Positions 35,202-43,691 of a stretch of 64,000 nucleotides of DNA are shown here, piece by piece. Each line of letters starts with the position of its first letter. Position 1 is the stretch's first letter. This stretch comes from Actinomycetes bacterium. Its GTDB lineage: Bacteria > Actinomycetota > Acidimicrobiia > Acidimicrobiales > JAJYXR01. The notes beneath the pieces are model-generated. The model was not told where the DNA came from and searched no databases. It saw nothing but the letters and a program-made list of their open reading frames with translations. The stretch is from assembly GCA_021801795.1 (NCBI GenBank), contig JAJYXR010000006.1:1-64000 (forward strand). The letters are read 5' to 3'. A program made the position numbers and the translations under genes.

Positions 35202-36377
35202 TCAGGCGGCTGGGTCGTGCGGGAGACCGAGGACTCTCTCGGCAACGATGTTTCGCTGGACCTCGGCAGTGCCCCCGCCAATGGTGAGCGCCGGCGAGAA
35301 GAGGAACCCTTTTGCCCAGAAGGCCGATGGCCACGCTGCGCCACCCTCGCCCGGCATCATCCCGGCTCCGTGCTTCCCAGCCAGGCCGTCCATGGGGCCG
35401 GAGTCGGAGAGGAGGCCGTAGGGGCCGGCTAGGTCACGGGCAAGATCCATCACAAGCCCTCCGTGACGATCGGCGAGGGCCTTCCTGACGGAGGCTTCCG
35501 GACCCGGCTCGCGGCCTGCTATGCGGGCACTCAGGGTCCTCATCCTCACCCACCTGAGTATCTCCCCTTCGGACCACACCCTCACCAGCCTCTCTCTCAG
35601 GACGGCACCGGGATCGGTGCCGGATCGGCGGACGAGATCCACGAGGTCGGCCGCGGTGGGACCGTTGCCCCACAGCGCACCCTCCCCGGAGAGCGATACG
35701 CGCTCGTTGCCTAGGGTCACCTTGGCCAGCCGCCAGCCGTCGTTCACCTGGCCGACCAGGTTTTCCACGGGGATGCGGACGTCATCGAGGAACACCTCGT
35801 TGAACGCGTGGTCCCCGGTCATGTCCACTATGGGCCTTACGGTCACGCCCTTGGCATCCATGGGGCACACGAAATAGGAGATTCCCTCGTGCTTGGGGGC
35901 GTCGGGATCGGTACGCGCGAGCAGGATCCCGTAGCGGGAGATGTGGGCGAGGGTGGTCCAGACCTTCTGACCCTGGACCACCCATTCGTCACCGTCACGG
36001 ACTGCCCTGGTGGTGAGCGAGGCCAGGTCGGAGCCGGCCCCGGGCTCGCTGAAGAGCTGGCACCAGACCTCCTCACCGGAGAGGATGCCAGGCAGGTACC
36101 TATCCTGCTGCTCAGCCGATCCGGCGTGGAGCAGCGTGGGGCCCGCCCAGCCAATCCCTATCGGGTTCAGCGGCCTGTGAAGCCCTGCCTTGCGCATCTC
36201 GTCGTCGATGACGAGTTGGGTGATCGGATCGGCATCGAGACCCCAGGGCTTTGGCCAGTGGGGGGCCACGTAGCCGGCCTCTGCCAGCTGGCGGCCGCTC
36301 GGCTGGGGATTAGCGGCCAGCCAGGCCCGGAAGGCGGTGCGAACGGGGTGGTCATCCTGGGGAAGGGCGAAGTCCAT
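35202..36377 (-). CDS. Acyl-CoA dehydrogenase
   Basis: A 391-aa flavin-dependent dehydrogenase of fatty-acid or related CoA-ester catabolism. N-terminal MDFALPQDDHPVRTAFRAWL, FAD/substrate motif CQLFSEPGAGSDLASLTTRA and VVQGQKVWTTLAHISRYGIL; the C-terminal helical domain ends IGGGTAEVQRNIVAERVLGL. The catalytic Glu position is plausibly in the GGGTAE region as in the short-chain families, but this is not certain. Only 23 bases separate its ATG from the divergent acyl-CoA ligase gene. Confidence 0.88.
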   Translation of the reverse strand: MDFALPQDDHPVRTAFRAWLAANPQPSGRQLAEAGYVAPHWPKPWGLDADPITQLVIDDEMRKAGLHRPLNPIGIGWAGPTLLHAGSAEQQDRYLPGILSGEEVWCQLFSEPGAGSDLASLTTRAVRDGDEWVVQGQKVWTTLAHISRYGILLARTDPDAPKHEGISYFVCPMDAKGVTVRPIVDMTGDHAFNEVFLDDVRIPVENLVGQVNDGWRLAKVTLGNERVSLSGEGALWGNGPTAADLVDLVRRSGTDPGAVLRERLVRVWSEGEILRWVRMRTLSARIAGREPGPEASVRKALADRHGGLVMDLARDLAGPYGLLSDSGPMDGLAGKHGAGMMPGEGGAAWPSAFWAKGFLFSPALTIGGGTAEVQRNIVAERVLGLPHDPAA

Positions 36378-36400
36378 GCGGTTCAGCGTAGAGTGCCAAC

Positions 36401-38017
36401 GTGACCGAATGGAATTTCGCAGACATCTGGGAGACCCTTGCCGAGCGCATACCTCAGGCCCCTGCCCTCATACACGGGGACAGGAAGCTCACCTGGGAAG
36501 CCATGGACCAACGCGCGAACGGCATCGCGCGGACGCTCATAGACCTAGGGGTGGAGCACCAGGACAAGGTCGCCCACTACTTATATAACTGCCCGGAGTA
36601 CCTGGAGTCGACCTTCGGGATCCTGAAGGCCGGGCTCGCTCCGGTGAACACGAACTACCGCTACGGCGACGAGGAGATCGTCTACCTGTGGGATAACGCC
36701 GACGCGGTCGCAGTGGTCTTCCACGGGACCTTCGCCGAAAGGATCGAGGGGCTCCGTTCCAGGGTGCCGAAGGTCAAGGGCTGGCTCTGGGTGGACGACG
36801 GCTCGGGTCCTTGCCCAGCCTGGGCCGATCCCTACGAGGACGCTGCGAAGTCGGCCACCGAACGGGTCCGGGGGCCCTGGGGTCGAAGTGGCGACGACCT
36901 GATCCTTCTCTACACCGGTGGCACCACCGGCATGCCAAAGGGCGTGATGTGGCGCCAGGACGACCTCTTTCTCCGCCTGAACGAGGGCAACATCATGAAG
37001 CTCCCCGAGGACGAGGGGCTAGAGGGCGTTCGCAGGACCATCTCGGGACCCGGCCCGGTGCACCTCCCGGCGTGCCCCCTCATGCACGGAACCGGCCTGT
37101 TCACCGCGCTGGGGATGATGGACGTGGGGGGCTCCATAGTCACCCTGACGAACCGGAGGTTCGACCCGGTGGAGCTGCTCGACACCGTGGATCGCGATCA
37201 GGTGAACACTATGGCCATCGTCGGGGATGCCTTCGCCAAGCCCATCTTGCGGGAGCTGGATGCGAACCCCGATCGCTGGAAGATGTCCACCCTGCTCGCG
37301 ATCATCTCCTCGGGCGTCATATGGAGCGAACCCACCAAGGCTGGTCTGCTCCGCCACAGGCCGAGCCTGATACTCATAGACGCCTTCTCCTCCTCCGAGG
37401 CGCTCGGCATGGGCGTATCGGTCTCCAGCGGAAATGCTGCCGAGCACACCGGGCACTTCTCCCTCGGTCGCGGTGTGCGGGTGGTGAACCCCGACACAGG
37501 AGCGGATGTGGTTGCCGGATCAGGAGAGGTGGGTGTGCTGGCCCTCGGCGGGCGGAACCCACTCGGCTACTACCGGGATCCCGAGAAGACCGCATCCACC
37601 TTCAAGGTGATCGACGGCGTTCGGTACTCGATACCAGGAGACTTCGCGACGGTGGAGGCCGACGGCTCCATCACCCTGCTGGGTCGCGGGTCGGTGTGCA
37701 TAAACACTGGTGGTGAGAAGGTGTTCCCCGAAGAGGTGGAGGAGGTGTTGAAGCTGCACCCTGGAGTGCGAGACGCGGTGGCCGTGGGGTTCGCTGACGA
37801 GCGCTTCGGGGAGGTGGTGACGGCAGCCGTCGAGCTGAACCCCGGCGCGACTGTCAGCGAGGAGGAGCTCATAGAGCACGTGAAGAGCCAGCTGGCAGGC
37901 TACAAGGCCCCGAAGAGGATCCGCTTCGTCGACTCCATAGGCAGGGCACCGACCGGCAAGGTCGACTATGCACGTCACCGGGCCGAGATGGCCGAGTGGG
38001 CTGCCGGCTCTGCCTAG
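36401..38017 (+). CDS. Acyl-CoA synthetase (AMP-forming)
   Basis: A 538-aa ANL-superfamily ligase activating a carboxylic acid to its CoA ester. MTEWNFADIWETLAERIPQA at the start; phosphate loop LLYTGGTTGMPKGVMW (about 168-183); IDAFSSSEALGMG; the hinge GRGSVCINTGGEKVFPEEVE; and the C-terminal catalytic Lys in RAPTGKVDY. Paired divergently with an acyl-CoA dehydrogenase, so the two probably act consecutively on one acid. GTG start at 36401; no leader can fit between the two starts other than within the coding regions. Confidence 0.9.
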   Translation: MTEWNFADIWETLAERIPQAPALIHGDRKLTWEAMDQRANGIARTLIDLGVEHQDKVAHYLYNCPEYLESTFGILKAGLAPVNTNYRYGDEEIVYLWDNADAVAVVFHGTFAERIEGLRSRVPKVKGWLWVDDGSGPCPAWADPYEDAAKSATERVRGPWGRSGDDLILLYTGGTTGMPKGVMWRQDDLFLRLNEGNIMKLPEDEGLEGVRRTISGPGPVHLPACPLMHGTGLFTALGMMDVGGSIVTLTNRRFDPVELLDTVDRDQVNTMAIVGDAFAKPILRELDANPDRWKMSTLLAIISSGVIWSEPTKAGLLRHRPSLILIDAFSSSEALGMGVSVSSGNAAEHTGHFSLGRGVRVVNPDTGADVVAGSGEVGVLALGGRNPLGYYRDPEKTASTFKVIDGVRYSIPGDFATVEADGSITLLGRGSVCINTGGEKVFPEEVEEVLKLHPGVRDAVAVGFADERFGEVVTAAVELNPGATVSEEELIEHVKSQLAGYKAPKRIRFVDSIGRAPTGKVDYARHRAEMAEWAAGSA

Positions 38018-38044
38018 CCCCTGAGCAGGCACCCAGAGGCGCCC

Positions 38045-38791
38045 TCAGCCCTTGTTCGCCCCGTTGGCACGGACGAAGTCGTTGACCGCGTAGTAGGCGT
38101 CTATGGACTCACCCGCGTCACCCCAGAAGCCCTCCAGCACGTCGTACTCCATCTCGGAGCGGGCCACGTAGGCATTGTTGACGTCGGTGATCTCCAACTC
38201 CCCCCGTCCGGAGGGCTCCAGGGTGGAGATCACCTGGAAGACCGATGGGTCGTAGCAGTAGATGCCGGTTACCGCGTACCCGCTGGGCGGGTTCTCGGGC
38301 TTCTCGACTATCCGGACTATGGCGCCTGACTCGTCCATCTCGGGAACGCCGAGGCTGCGCAGATGCGTCTGATCCTGACCTGCGGTCAACACGATGCGCG
38401 CGCCCTTCTCCTGCTCAATGAAGCGTTCGACGGTAGGCCTGAAGGTGTGCTCGACGATGTTGTCAGCGAGCATCACCAGGACCGGGTCGTCACCCACGAA
38501 CCGCTCCGCGAGCCCCAGGGCCTCTGCGATCCCTCCCGGGCGATCCTGGTAGGCATAGAGGAGACGGTCGAGGCCGTCGTCGTGGCCGTTGCCGAGAAGG
38601 CGCAGGAACTCGCCTGCGTGGGTGCCGCCGGTAACCAGCATCACCTCGCCTATGCCGGCCTGCACCAAGGCCTCGATGGCATAGGAGATCATCGGCCTGT
38701 CGTAGATCGGCAGGAGATGCTTGTTCGTGATTCGGGTGAGGGGATGCAGCCGCGTCCCACTCCCACCGGCGAGTATGACTCCCTTGACCAC
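38045..38791 (-). CDS. Sugar-1-phosphate nucleotidyltransferase (RmlA-like)
   Basis: A 248-aa nucleotidyltransferase, probably a glucose-1-phosphate thymidylyltransferase. VILAGGSGTRLHPLT (nucleotide-binding), NKHLLPIYDRPMISYAIEAL, MLADNIVEHT (metal Asp), VEKPENPPSGYAVTGIYCYD and GFWGDAGESIDAYYAVNDFV. It is shorter than full RmlA (about 290), so it lacks the allosteric C-terminal helices. GTG 38789-38791 is chosen as the start of the canonical VVKGVILAGG; the open frame continues upstream over the divergent ABC gene. Product would feed surface polysaccharide synthesis. Confidence 0.82.
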   Translation of the reverse strand: MVKGVILAGGSGTRLHPLTRITNKHLLPIYDRPMISYAIEALVQAGIGEVMLVTGGTHAGEFLRLLGNGHDDGLDRLLYAYQDRPGGIAEALGLAERFVGDDPVLVMLADNIVEHTFRPTVERFIEQEKGARIVLTAGQDQTHLRSLGVPEMDESGAIVRIVEKPENPPSGYAVTGIYCYDPSVFQVISTLEPSGRGELEITDVNNAYVARSEMEYDVLEGFWGDAGESIDAYYAVNDFVRANGANKG

Positions 38792-38813
38792 GCCAGGAGC
38801 ATAGTGGACCAAT

Positions 38814-39770
38814 GTGCCGCCGCAGCGCGTAGCCTTCGATCTCGTGACCACAGACCAGGCCCAGGGGGTTCCACCTGTGGAGCTCCTAGGGCTCACCAAG
38901 CGCTTCCGCAACGGCGTGACGGCCGTGGACCGGCTGGACCTTCGGGTGGAGACAGGGCAGGTATTCGGGTTGCTCGGCCTGAACGGCGCCGGCAAGACGA
39001 CGACCCTGAGGATGCTCATAGGCCTGGCCAGGCCGACCGCGGGGGTGATCCGGATCTTCGGCGAGGCTGCCCGCCCGGGAGCCCGGGTCCTGCATAGGGT
39101 TGGATCGATGGTCGACACCCCAGGGTTCGCGAACCACCTCTCTGGTCGGGCAAACCTCGAACAGCACTGGGTCGCGGGCGGCGGGGACCCCGCTTCGGGC
39201 GATGTGCTGGAGGCCCTTCGGATCGCGGACCTCCACGAGGCCGCGGAGAGGCCGGTGAAGGAATACTCCTTCGGGATGCGCCAGCGCCTGGGTCTTGCGC
39301 GGGCGATAATGGGCCGTCCACCGCTACTGGTCCTCGATGAGCCGACCACCGGCCTGGATCCCCAGCAGGTCCGCCACGTACGCTCCATCATCCGCCAGCT
39401 CGCGGAGCGCTCCACGACCATCCTGCTCTCCTCCCACCTTCTCGCGGAGGTGGAGCAGATGTGCAGCCACGTAGCGGTGATCGACGCGGGCCACGTCGTC
39501 GCGGCGGGCACGGTAGCCGACCTCACCGGATCAGCGTCGACGCTCTACGTGGAGGTAGACGACGTCCCGGCAGCTCTCCTCGTCCTCGGGAGCATGCCGG
39601 GCGTGGCAGGATTTCACCTAGAAGGCAGGGGCATCGTCGTCGAGCTGGCAGGAGCGGAGCGAAGGAGCGTGGCTGGAGCGCTCGTAAGGGCGGGGATCGG
39701 GCTGGAGACGATCATGTCACGCCATCGCCTGGAGGACGCCTTCCTCGGGCTGCTGGCCGAGGGGCGCTGA
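38814..39770 (+). CDS. ABC-2 type transporter ATP-binding protein
   Basis: A 318-aa ATPase: LLGLNGAGKTTTLRMLIGLA (Walker A), EYSFGMRQRLGLARAIMGRP (signature YSFGMRQR), LLVLDEPTTGLDPQQV (Walker B), LLSSHLLAEVEQM (switch). The C-terminal domain is of the DUF4162-like type common to exporters of drugs or lipids. Start at 38814 or GTG 38844. TGATG overlap with the downstream permease gene shows coupling. Confidence 0.88.
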   Translation: MPPQRVAFDLVTTDQAQGVPPVELLGLTKRFRNGVTAVDRLDLRVETGQVFGLLGLNGAGKTTTLRMLIGLARPTAGVIRIFGEAARPGARVLHRVGSMVDTPGFANHLSGRANLEQHWVAGGGDPASGDVLEALRIADLHEAAERPVKEYSFGMRQRLGLARAIMGRPPLLVLDEPTTGLDPQQVRHVRSIIRQLAERSTTILLSSHLLAEVEQMCSHVAVIDAGHVVAAGTVADLTGSASTLYVEVDDVPAALLVLGSMPGVAGFHLEGRGIVVELAGAERRSVAGALVRAGIGLETIMSRHRLEDAFLGLLAEGR

Positions 39771-40675
39771 TGAGCGAATCTGGCTGGTATTCGCACAAGC
39801 CTCCAGGGCCGCTGCTGATGCGACCTGTGCCGAGCAGCCAGAGCCGTCTGGCAGAGCTCAGGCGCCTGGTGGCTCTGGAGCTGCGCACCCAGCTACCCCG
39901 TCCACGCACATGGCTCACCCTCGGATTCGCCGCATTGGTACCCCTCCTCATAACCGCTGCATTCGCGGTCGGTGGTGCTCCTACTGCAGCCCAGGGAGCC
40001 AGCGAGACCGATTTCCTACTGGTCGCGACCCGCTCCGGTCTCGACATGCCGCTGGCAGCCTTGAGCGCCATGGCCCCCTTCCTCCTGGTGGTCCTCGTCA
40101 GCATCTTCGCCGGGGAGACCCTCAGTGGAGAGGCCTCCTCGGGGAGGCTCCGGGCGCTCCTGGCACGCCCCGTGTCCAGGTCGTCGCTTCTGGCCTCGAA
40201 GGCCCTGGTCGCGACCGGGCTGTCGGTGGTGGCGTGCATCGAGGTGACCGTCGCGGGGCTGGCCTCGGGGGTAGCGGCCTTCGGATGGCACCGGGTAGTC
40301 ACCCCCGAGCTGGTCAGCTACTCCCAGGGTGCATCTCTCGAGCGCATAGTGCTGTCGACTGGCTACGTGGCTGTCGCTTTAGGAGGGGTAGGGGCATTCG
40401 CCCTCTTCGTCTCGACTGTTACCGACTCGGTGATCGGTGCCGTCGGCGCCGGGATCGGGTTTGCCCTGCTGTCGGAGATCCTGGACAGCATCCCGGCCCT
40501 CGGCAGCCTGCGCGACGGCCTGCCCACCCATTACCTGCTCGCCTGGGGTGGGCTCTTCCTCCAGCCTGCCCAGCTCCACCCGATGCTCGCGGGGCTGCTG
40601 GTCCAGGTCCCCTACATAGGTCTCTTCTCAGCTGGCGCGTGGTGGTGGTTCACCCGCAAGGACGTGCTCAGCTGA
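39770..40675 (+). CDS. ABC-2 type transporter permease
   Basis: A 301-aa membrane protein with about six helices. A large extracellular-type loop follows the first helix (AALVPLLITAAFAVGG, about 54-69), and LLVVLVSIFAGETLSGEASS plus GRLRALLARPVSRSSLLASK form the ABC-2 signature region. ATG 39770 overlaps the ATPase stop by one base. The C-terminal WWWFTRKDVLS fits an exporter half. Substrate unknown. Confidence 0.85.
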   Translation: MSESGWYSHKPPGPLLMRPVPSSQSRLAELRRLVALELRTQLPRPRTWLTLGFAALVPLLITAAFAVGGAPTAAQGASETDFLLVATRSGLDMPLAALSAMAPFLLVVLVSIFAGETLSGEASSGRLRALLARPVSRSSLLASKALVATGLSVVACIEVTVAGLASGVAAFGWHRVVTPELVSYSQGASLERIVLSTGYVAVALGGVGAFALFVSTVTDSVIGAVGAGIGFALLSEILDSIPALGSLRDGLPTHYLLAWGGLFLQPAQLHPMLAGLLVQVPYIGLFSAGAWWWFTRKDVLS

Positions 40676-40793
40676 TCACCGGCCCCGAACCCCTAACCCA
40701 GATCCCGAACCCCGAGCCCCAGACCCCGGGCCAGCTGGCTCCGGGCCTGGCGGGTTGACAGGCAGGGGGCTCCGGACCGTGGCGCTGGTGGAC

Positions 40794-41699
40794 CTAGATG
40801 CCGACTCGGTCAGCCGCCAGGAAGCGCCGGATCGCTAGAGCCGAGCCGACGGAGCCCACCAGGATGCCCACCAGGAGGACTGCGATGGTGGTTACGGCTA
40901 CCTCTCCGCCTGACATGGCCATCTGATGCCATACGCTGGTCTGATCCGCGGCAGCCAGGGCATCGAGCCTCCAGTGCAACAGCAGCACTGCCAGGACCGC
41001 CACCAGGGCGCCCATCAGCCCCTGGAGGAGGCCCTCGAATATGAAGGGGATCCGGATGAACCAGTTGGTGGCTCCGACGAGCTTCATCACGGACACCTCC
41101 CTTCGCCTGGCGAAGATCGCGAGCCGGATGGTGTTCACGATGAGGACGGACGCCGAGACGAGAAGCACGAGCGCGACGACCAGGAAGACCCACTGGAGCA
41201 CATGGGTTACGTCCTCCATGTTCCGTATTGCCTGACCGGGGTAGAAGACGCTCTGCACGCCGGGCTGGGTATGGAACTGCTGGAATACCGCCTGGGCCTC
41301 GTCGGGGTTGGTGAGGACGCAGCGTTCGGATGCAGGGGTGGTGCCGACGGTGAGAGCCTGGGCCTCGTCAGCCGCGAGAACCCTGTGGGCCTCCGCGAAG
41401 TCATACTGCTGGGTGCGGTAGAGGCAGGAGCGAACGTAGGGCAGGCTGAGGAGTTCCCTGGCGATGGCATGCTGGGCTGGCTGGGGGGCCCCGGTCGGCT
41501 GGGGATCGAACCAGACGATGACGTCGACGCCGTGCTGCCACTGGACGGTGGCATTCGCTACGCCCTGGCGCAGCAGCATGGCGGCACCGACGAGCGAGAG
41601 GGAGACCGCTACGGTGAGGATGGCCGCAAAGGTGATGAGCCGGTTCCTCCAGAGATTCGTCGCGGTCTCGCGGGCGACGTACTCGACCGACAGTGCCAA
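40794..41699 (-). CDS. ftsX: Cell division protein FtsX
   Basis: The membrane half of FtsEX, which activates peptidoglycan hydrolases at division; 301 aa. One N-terminal helix (RLITFAAILTVAVSLSLVGA, about 20-39), an extracellular domain of about 130 residues with Cys at 95 and 130, then three helices with the FtsX hallmark RREVSVMKLVGATNWFIRIP. TTG start 41697-41699 lies 14 bases after the ftsE stop. Confidence 0.92.
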   Translation of the reverse strand: MALSVEYVARETATNLWRNRLITFAAILTVAVSLSLVGAAMLLRQGVANATVQWQHGVDVIVWFDPQPTGAPQPAQHAIARELLSLPYVRSCLYRTQQYDFAEAHRVLAADEAQALTVGTTPASERCVLTNPDEAQAVFQQFHTQPGVQSVFYPGQAIRNMEDVTHVLQWVFLVVALVLLVSASVLIVNTIRLAIFARRREVSVMKLVGATNWFIRIPFIFEGLLQGLMGALVAVLAVLLLHWRLDALAAADQTSVWHQMAMSGGEVAVTTIAVLLVGILVGSVGSALAIRRFLAADRVGI

Positions 41700-41712
41700 T
41701 CAGCCCACCACC

Positions 41713-42399
41713 TCAGGTGCCGATCGCGTAGAGCCCGCGCTCCTGGTCACGCACCAGGCTCCCCTGGTCGAGCTCCACCACTCGGCGACGCATCTGGTCG
41801 ACTATCCCGGCGTCATGCGTGGCTACCACCACGGTGGTACCGGTGCGGTTGATCCTGTCGAGAAGCCGCATGATCCCCTGGCTGGTGGCCGGGTCGAGGT
41901 TCCCGGTGGGCTCGTCCGCCAGCAGCACCAGTGGCCTGTTCACGAAGGCGCGGGCCACCGCCACACGCTGCTGCTCCCCGCCGGACAGCTCTCCGGGTAA
42001 GCTCCCGCTCTTCTTCGCGAGGCCCACGAGGTCGAGCACCTGGGGGACCTGAGCCGCTATAACATGCCTGGGACGCCCGATGACCTCGAGGGCGAAGGCC
42101 ACGTTCTCGAACACCGTCTTGTTGGGCAGGAGGCGGAAGTCCTGGAAGACGCAGCCGACGTTGCGCCTGAGGTACGGGATGCGCCAGTGGCTGAGACGCC
42201 CGATCTCCCTACCGGCGACCCAGATCTTCCCTTCGTCGGGCATCTCCTCGCGCAGCAGCAGACGGAGGAAGGTCGTCTTTCCTGACCCGGACGGTCCTAC
42301 CAGGAAGACGAACTCCCCCTTGTCGATCTCCACGCTGAGATCGTGGAGCGCGACCATGCCAGCCTTATAGCTCTTAGTGACGTTCTCGAAACGGATCAT
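41713..42399 (-). CDS. ftsE: Cell division ATP-binding protein FtsE
   Basis: A 228-aa ABC ATPase starting [20 protein letters not shown]. Walker [16 protein letters not shown], signature [19 protein letters not shown], Walker [13 protein letters not shown], switch VVVATHDAG. It partners FtsX encoded just downstream. It follows prfB in the same direction, 146 bases away. Confidence 0.93.
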   Translation of the reverse strand: MIRFENVTKSYKAGMVALHDLSVEIDKGEFVFLVGPSGSGKTTFLRLLLREEMPDEGKIWVAGREIGRLSHWRIPYLRRNVGCVFQDFRLLPNKTVFENVAFALEVIGRPRHVIAAQVPQVLDLVGLAKKSGSLPGELSGGEQQRVAVARAFVNRPLVLLADEPTGNLDPATSQGIMRLLDRINRTGTTVVVATHDAGIVDQMRRRVVELDQGSLVRDQERGLYAIGT

Positions 42400-42545
42400 C
42401 GAACCAATCGTGCTCAGCGTTAGCTACGGGCCGAGACACACCAGTAACCCTGATGTGAGGTCCCGACCAGGCTATCACTCCTGGCAGCCGGGGAGCGGGA
42501 CTGCCTCTAAAGGAGCCCCACCTGGGCCGATGCCACCTGGGTGAC

Positions 42546-43691
42546 TCAGGAAACCGAGCGCCTGTGCCGCAGCTCGGCCTCGATGAAGCTGTCGATGTCA
42601 CCGTCGAGAACCGCGTCCACGTTCCCGGTCTCGAACTGGCTCCTCAGATCCTTCACCAGCTGGAAGGGGGCGAGCACGTAGGAACGGATCTGGCTGCCCC
42701 AGGCGACCTTCGCCTTCGGACCGGAGAGCGACTGCATCTGCGCATCCCGCTCTGCCCGCTGGACGTCGAGCAGCTTGGCCCCGAGGATCTGCATTGCCCG
42801 TGCCCGATTCTGGTGCTGGCTGCGCTCGTTCTGGCAGGACACCACTATCCCTGTCGGTATGTGGGTGAGGCGGACCGCGGAGTCGGTCTTGTTCACGTGC
42901 TGGCCACCTGCGCCCGAGGAGCGATAGGTGTCGACCCTCAGGTCCTTCTCGTCGATCTCGACCTCGCTCGCGAGGTCGTCGAGGAAAGGGGTCACGTCCA
43001 GGGATGCGAAGCTGGTCTGGCGCCTGTGCTGCGCGTCGAAGGGGGACATCCTCACCAGACGGTGGACGCCGCGCTCGGCTGAGAGGAGTCCGTAGGCGAA
43101 GCGTCCCTTCACTATGAAGGTAGCCGACAGGAGCCCGGCTTCCTGGCCGGGAGTGGTCTCGTCCACCTCGACGTCGAAGCCCCGGCGCTCCGCCCATCTC
43201 ATGTACATCCTCAGCATCATCTCGCACCAGTCCTGGGCGTCGGTGCCCCCGGTGCCGGCATGCAGCTCGACGATGGCATCCCTATCGTCGTACTCGCCGG
43301 TGAAGAGAGACCTGAGCTCCAGGTCCGACAGGCGCCGCTCCAGATCGTCTATGCCTGCCACCAGCTCGGCCTGGACCGAGTCGTCGCCCTCCTCCACCAT
43401 GAGCTCGTGGAGCACCTCGGCATCCGAGAGCCGCTTGGCAAGGTCCTCGAGCACATCGATGTCGTCTCCCACGCGACCGAACTCCGAGGTGAGGGCCCGC
43501 GCTCGATCGGGGTCGTCCCATAGGTCCGGTGCAGACACCTCCCTCTCCAGGGCCTCCCGCCGCTCGCGCAGGGCGGCTAGGCCCAGGTAGCCTTCGGCTT
43601 CCCTCAGCCGGGAGCTCAGCTCGGAAAGCTCCGAGCGGAGGTCTCGGGGTTCACCCGCGGAGGCCTGGGCGCCCCCCGAGGAGGCACTCAC
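42546..43691 (-). CDS. prfB: Peptide chain release factor 2
   Basis: Terminates translation at UGA and UAA; 381 aa. The stop-codon-reading tripeptide SPF is in [18 protein letters not shown] and the GGQ catalytic loop in [20 protein letters not shown]. The frame is continuous with no internal UGA, so the +1 frameshift autoregulation of many bacterial prfB genes is absent. GTG 43689-43691 overlaps the secA stop (GTGA). Confidence 0.94.
   Translation of the reverse strand: MSASSGGAQASAGEPRDLRSELSELSSRLREAEGYLGLAALRERREALEREVSAPDLWDDPDRARALTSEFGRVGDDIDVLEDLAKRLSDAEVLHELMVEEGDDSVQAELVAGIDDLERRLSDLELRSLFTGEYDDRDAIVELHAGTGGTDAQDWCEMMLRMYMRWAERRGFDVEVDETTPGQEAGLLSATFIVKGRFAYGLLSAERGVHRLVRMSPFDAQHRRQTSFASLDVTPFLDDLASEVEIDEKDLRVDTYRSSGAGGQHVNKTDSAVRLTHIPTGIVVSCQNERSQHQNRARAMQILGAKLLDVQRAERDAQMQSLSGPKAKVAWGSQIRSYVLAPFQLVKDLRSQFETGNVDAVLDGDIDSFIEAELRHRRSVS

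Noticed and set aside
42546-43691. Programmed +1 frameshift in prfB
   Set aside because: The frame is continuous from the GTG start; no early in-frame UGA with CTTT-like slip site.
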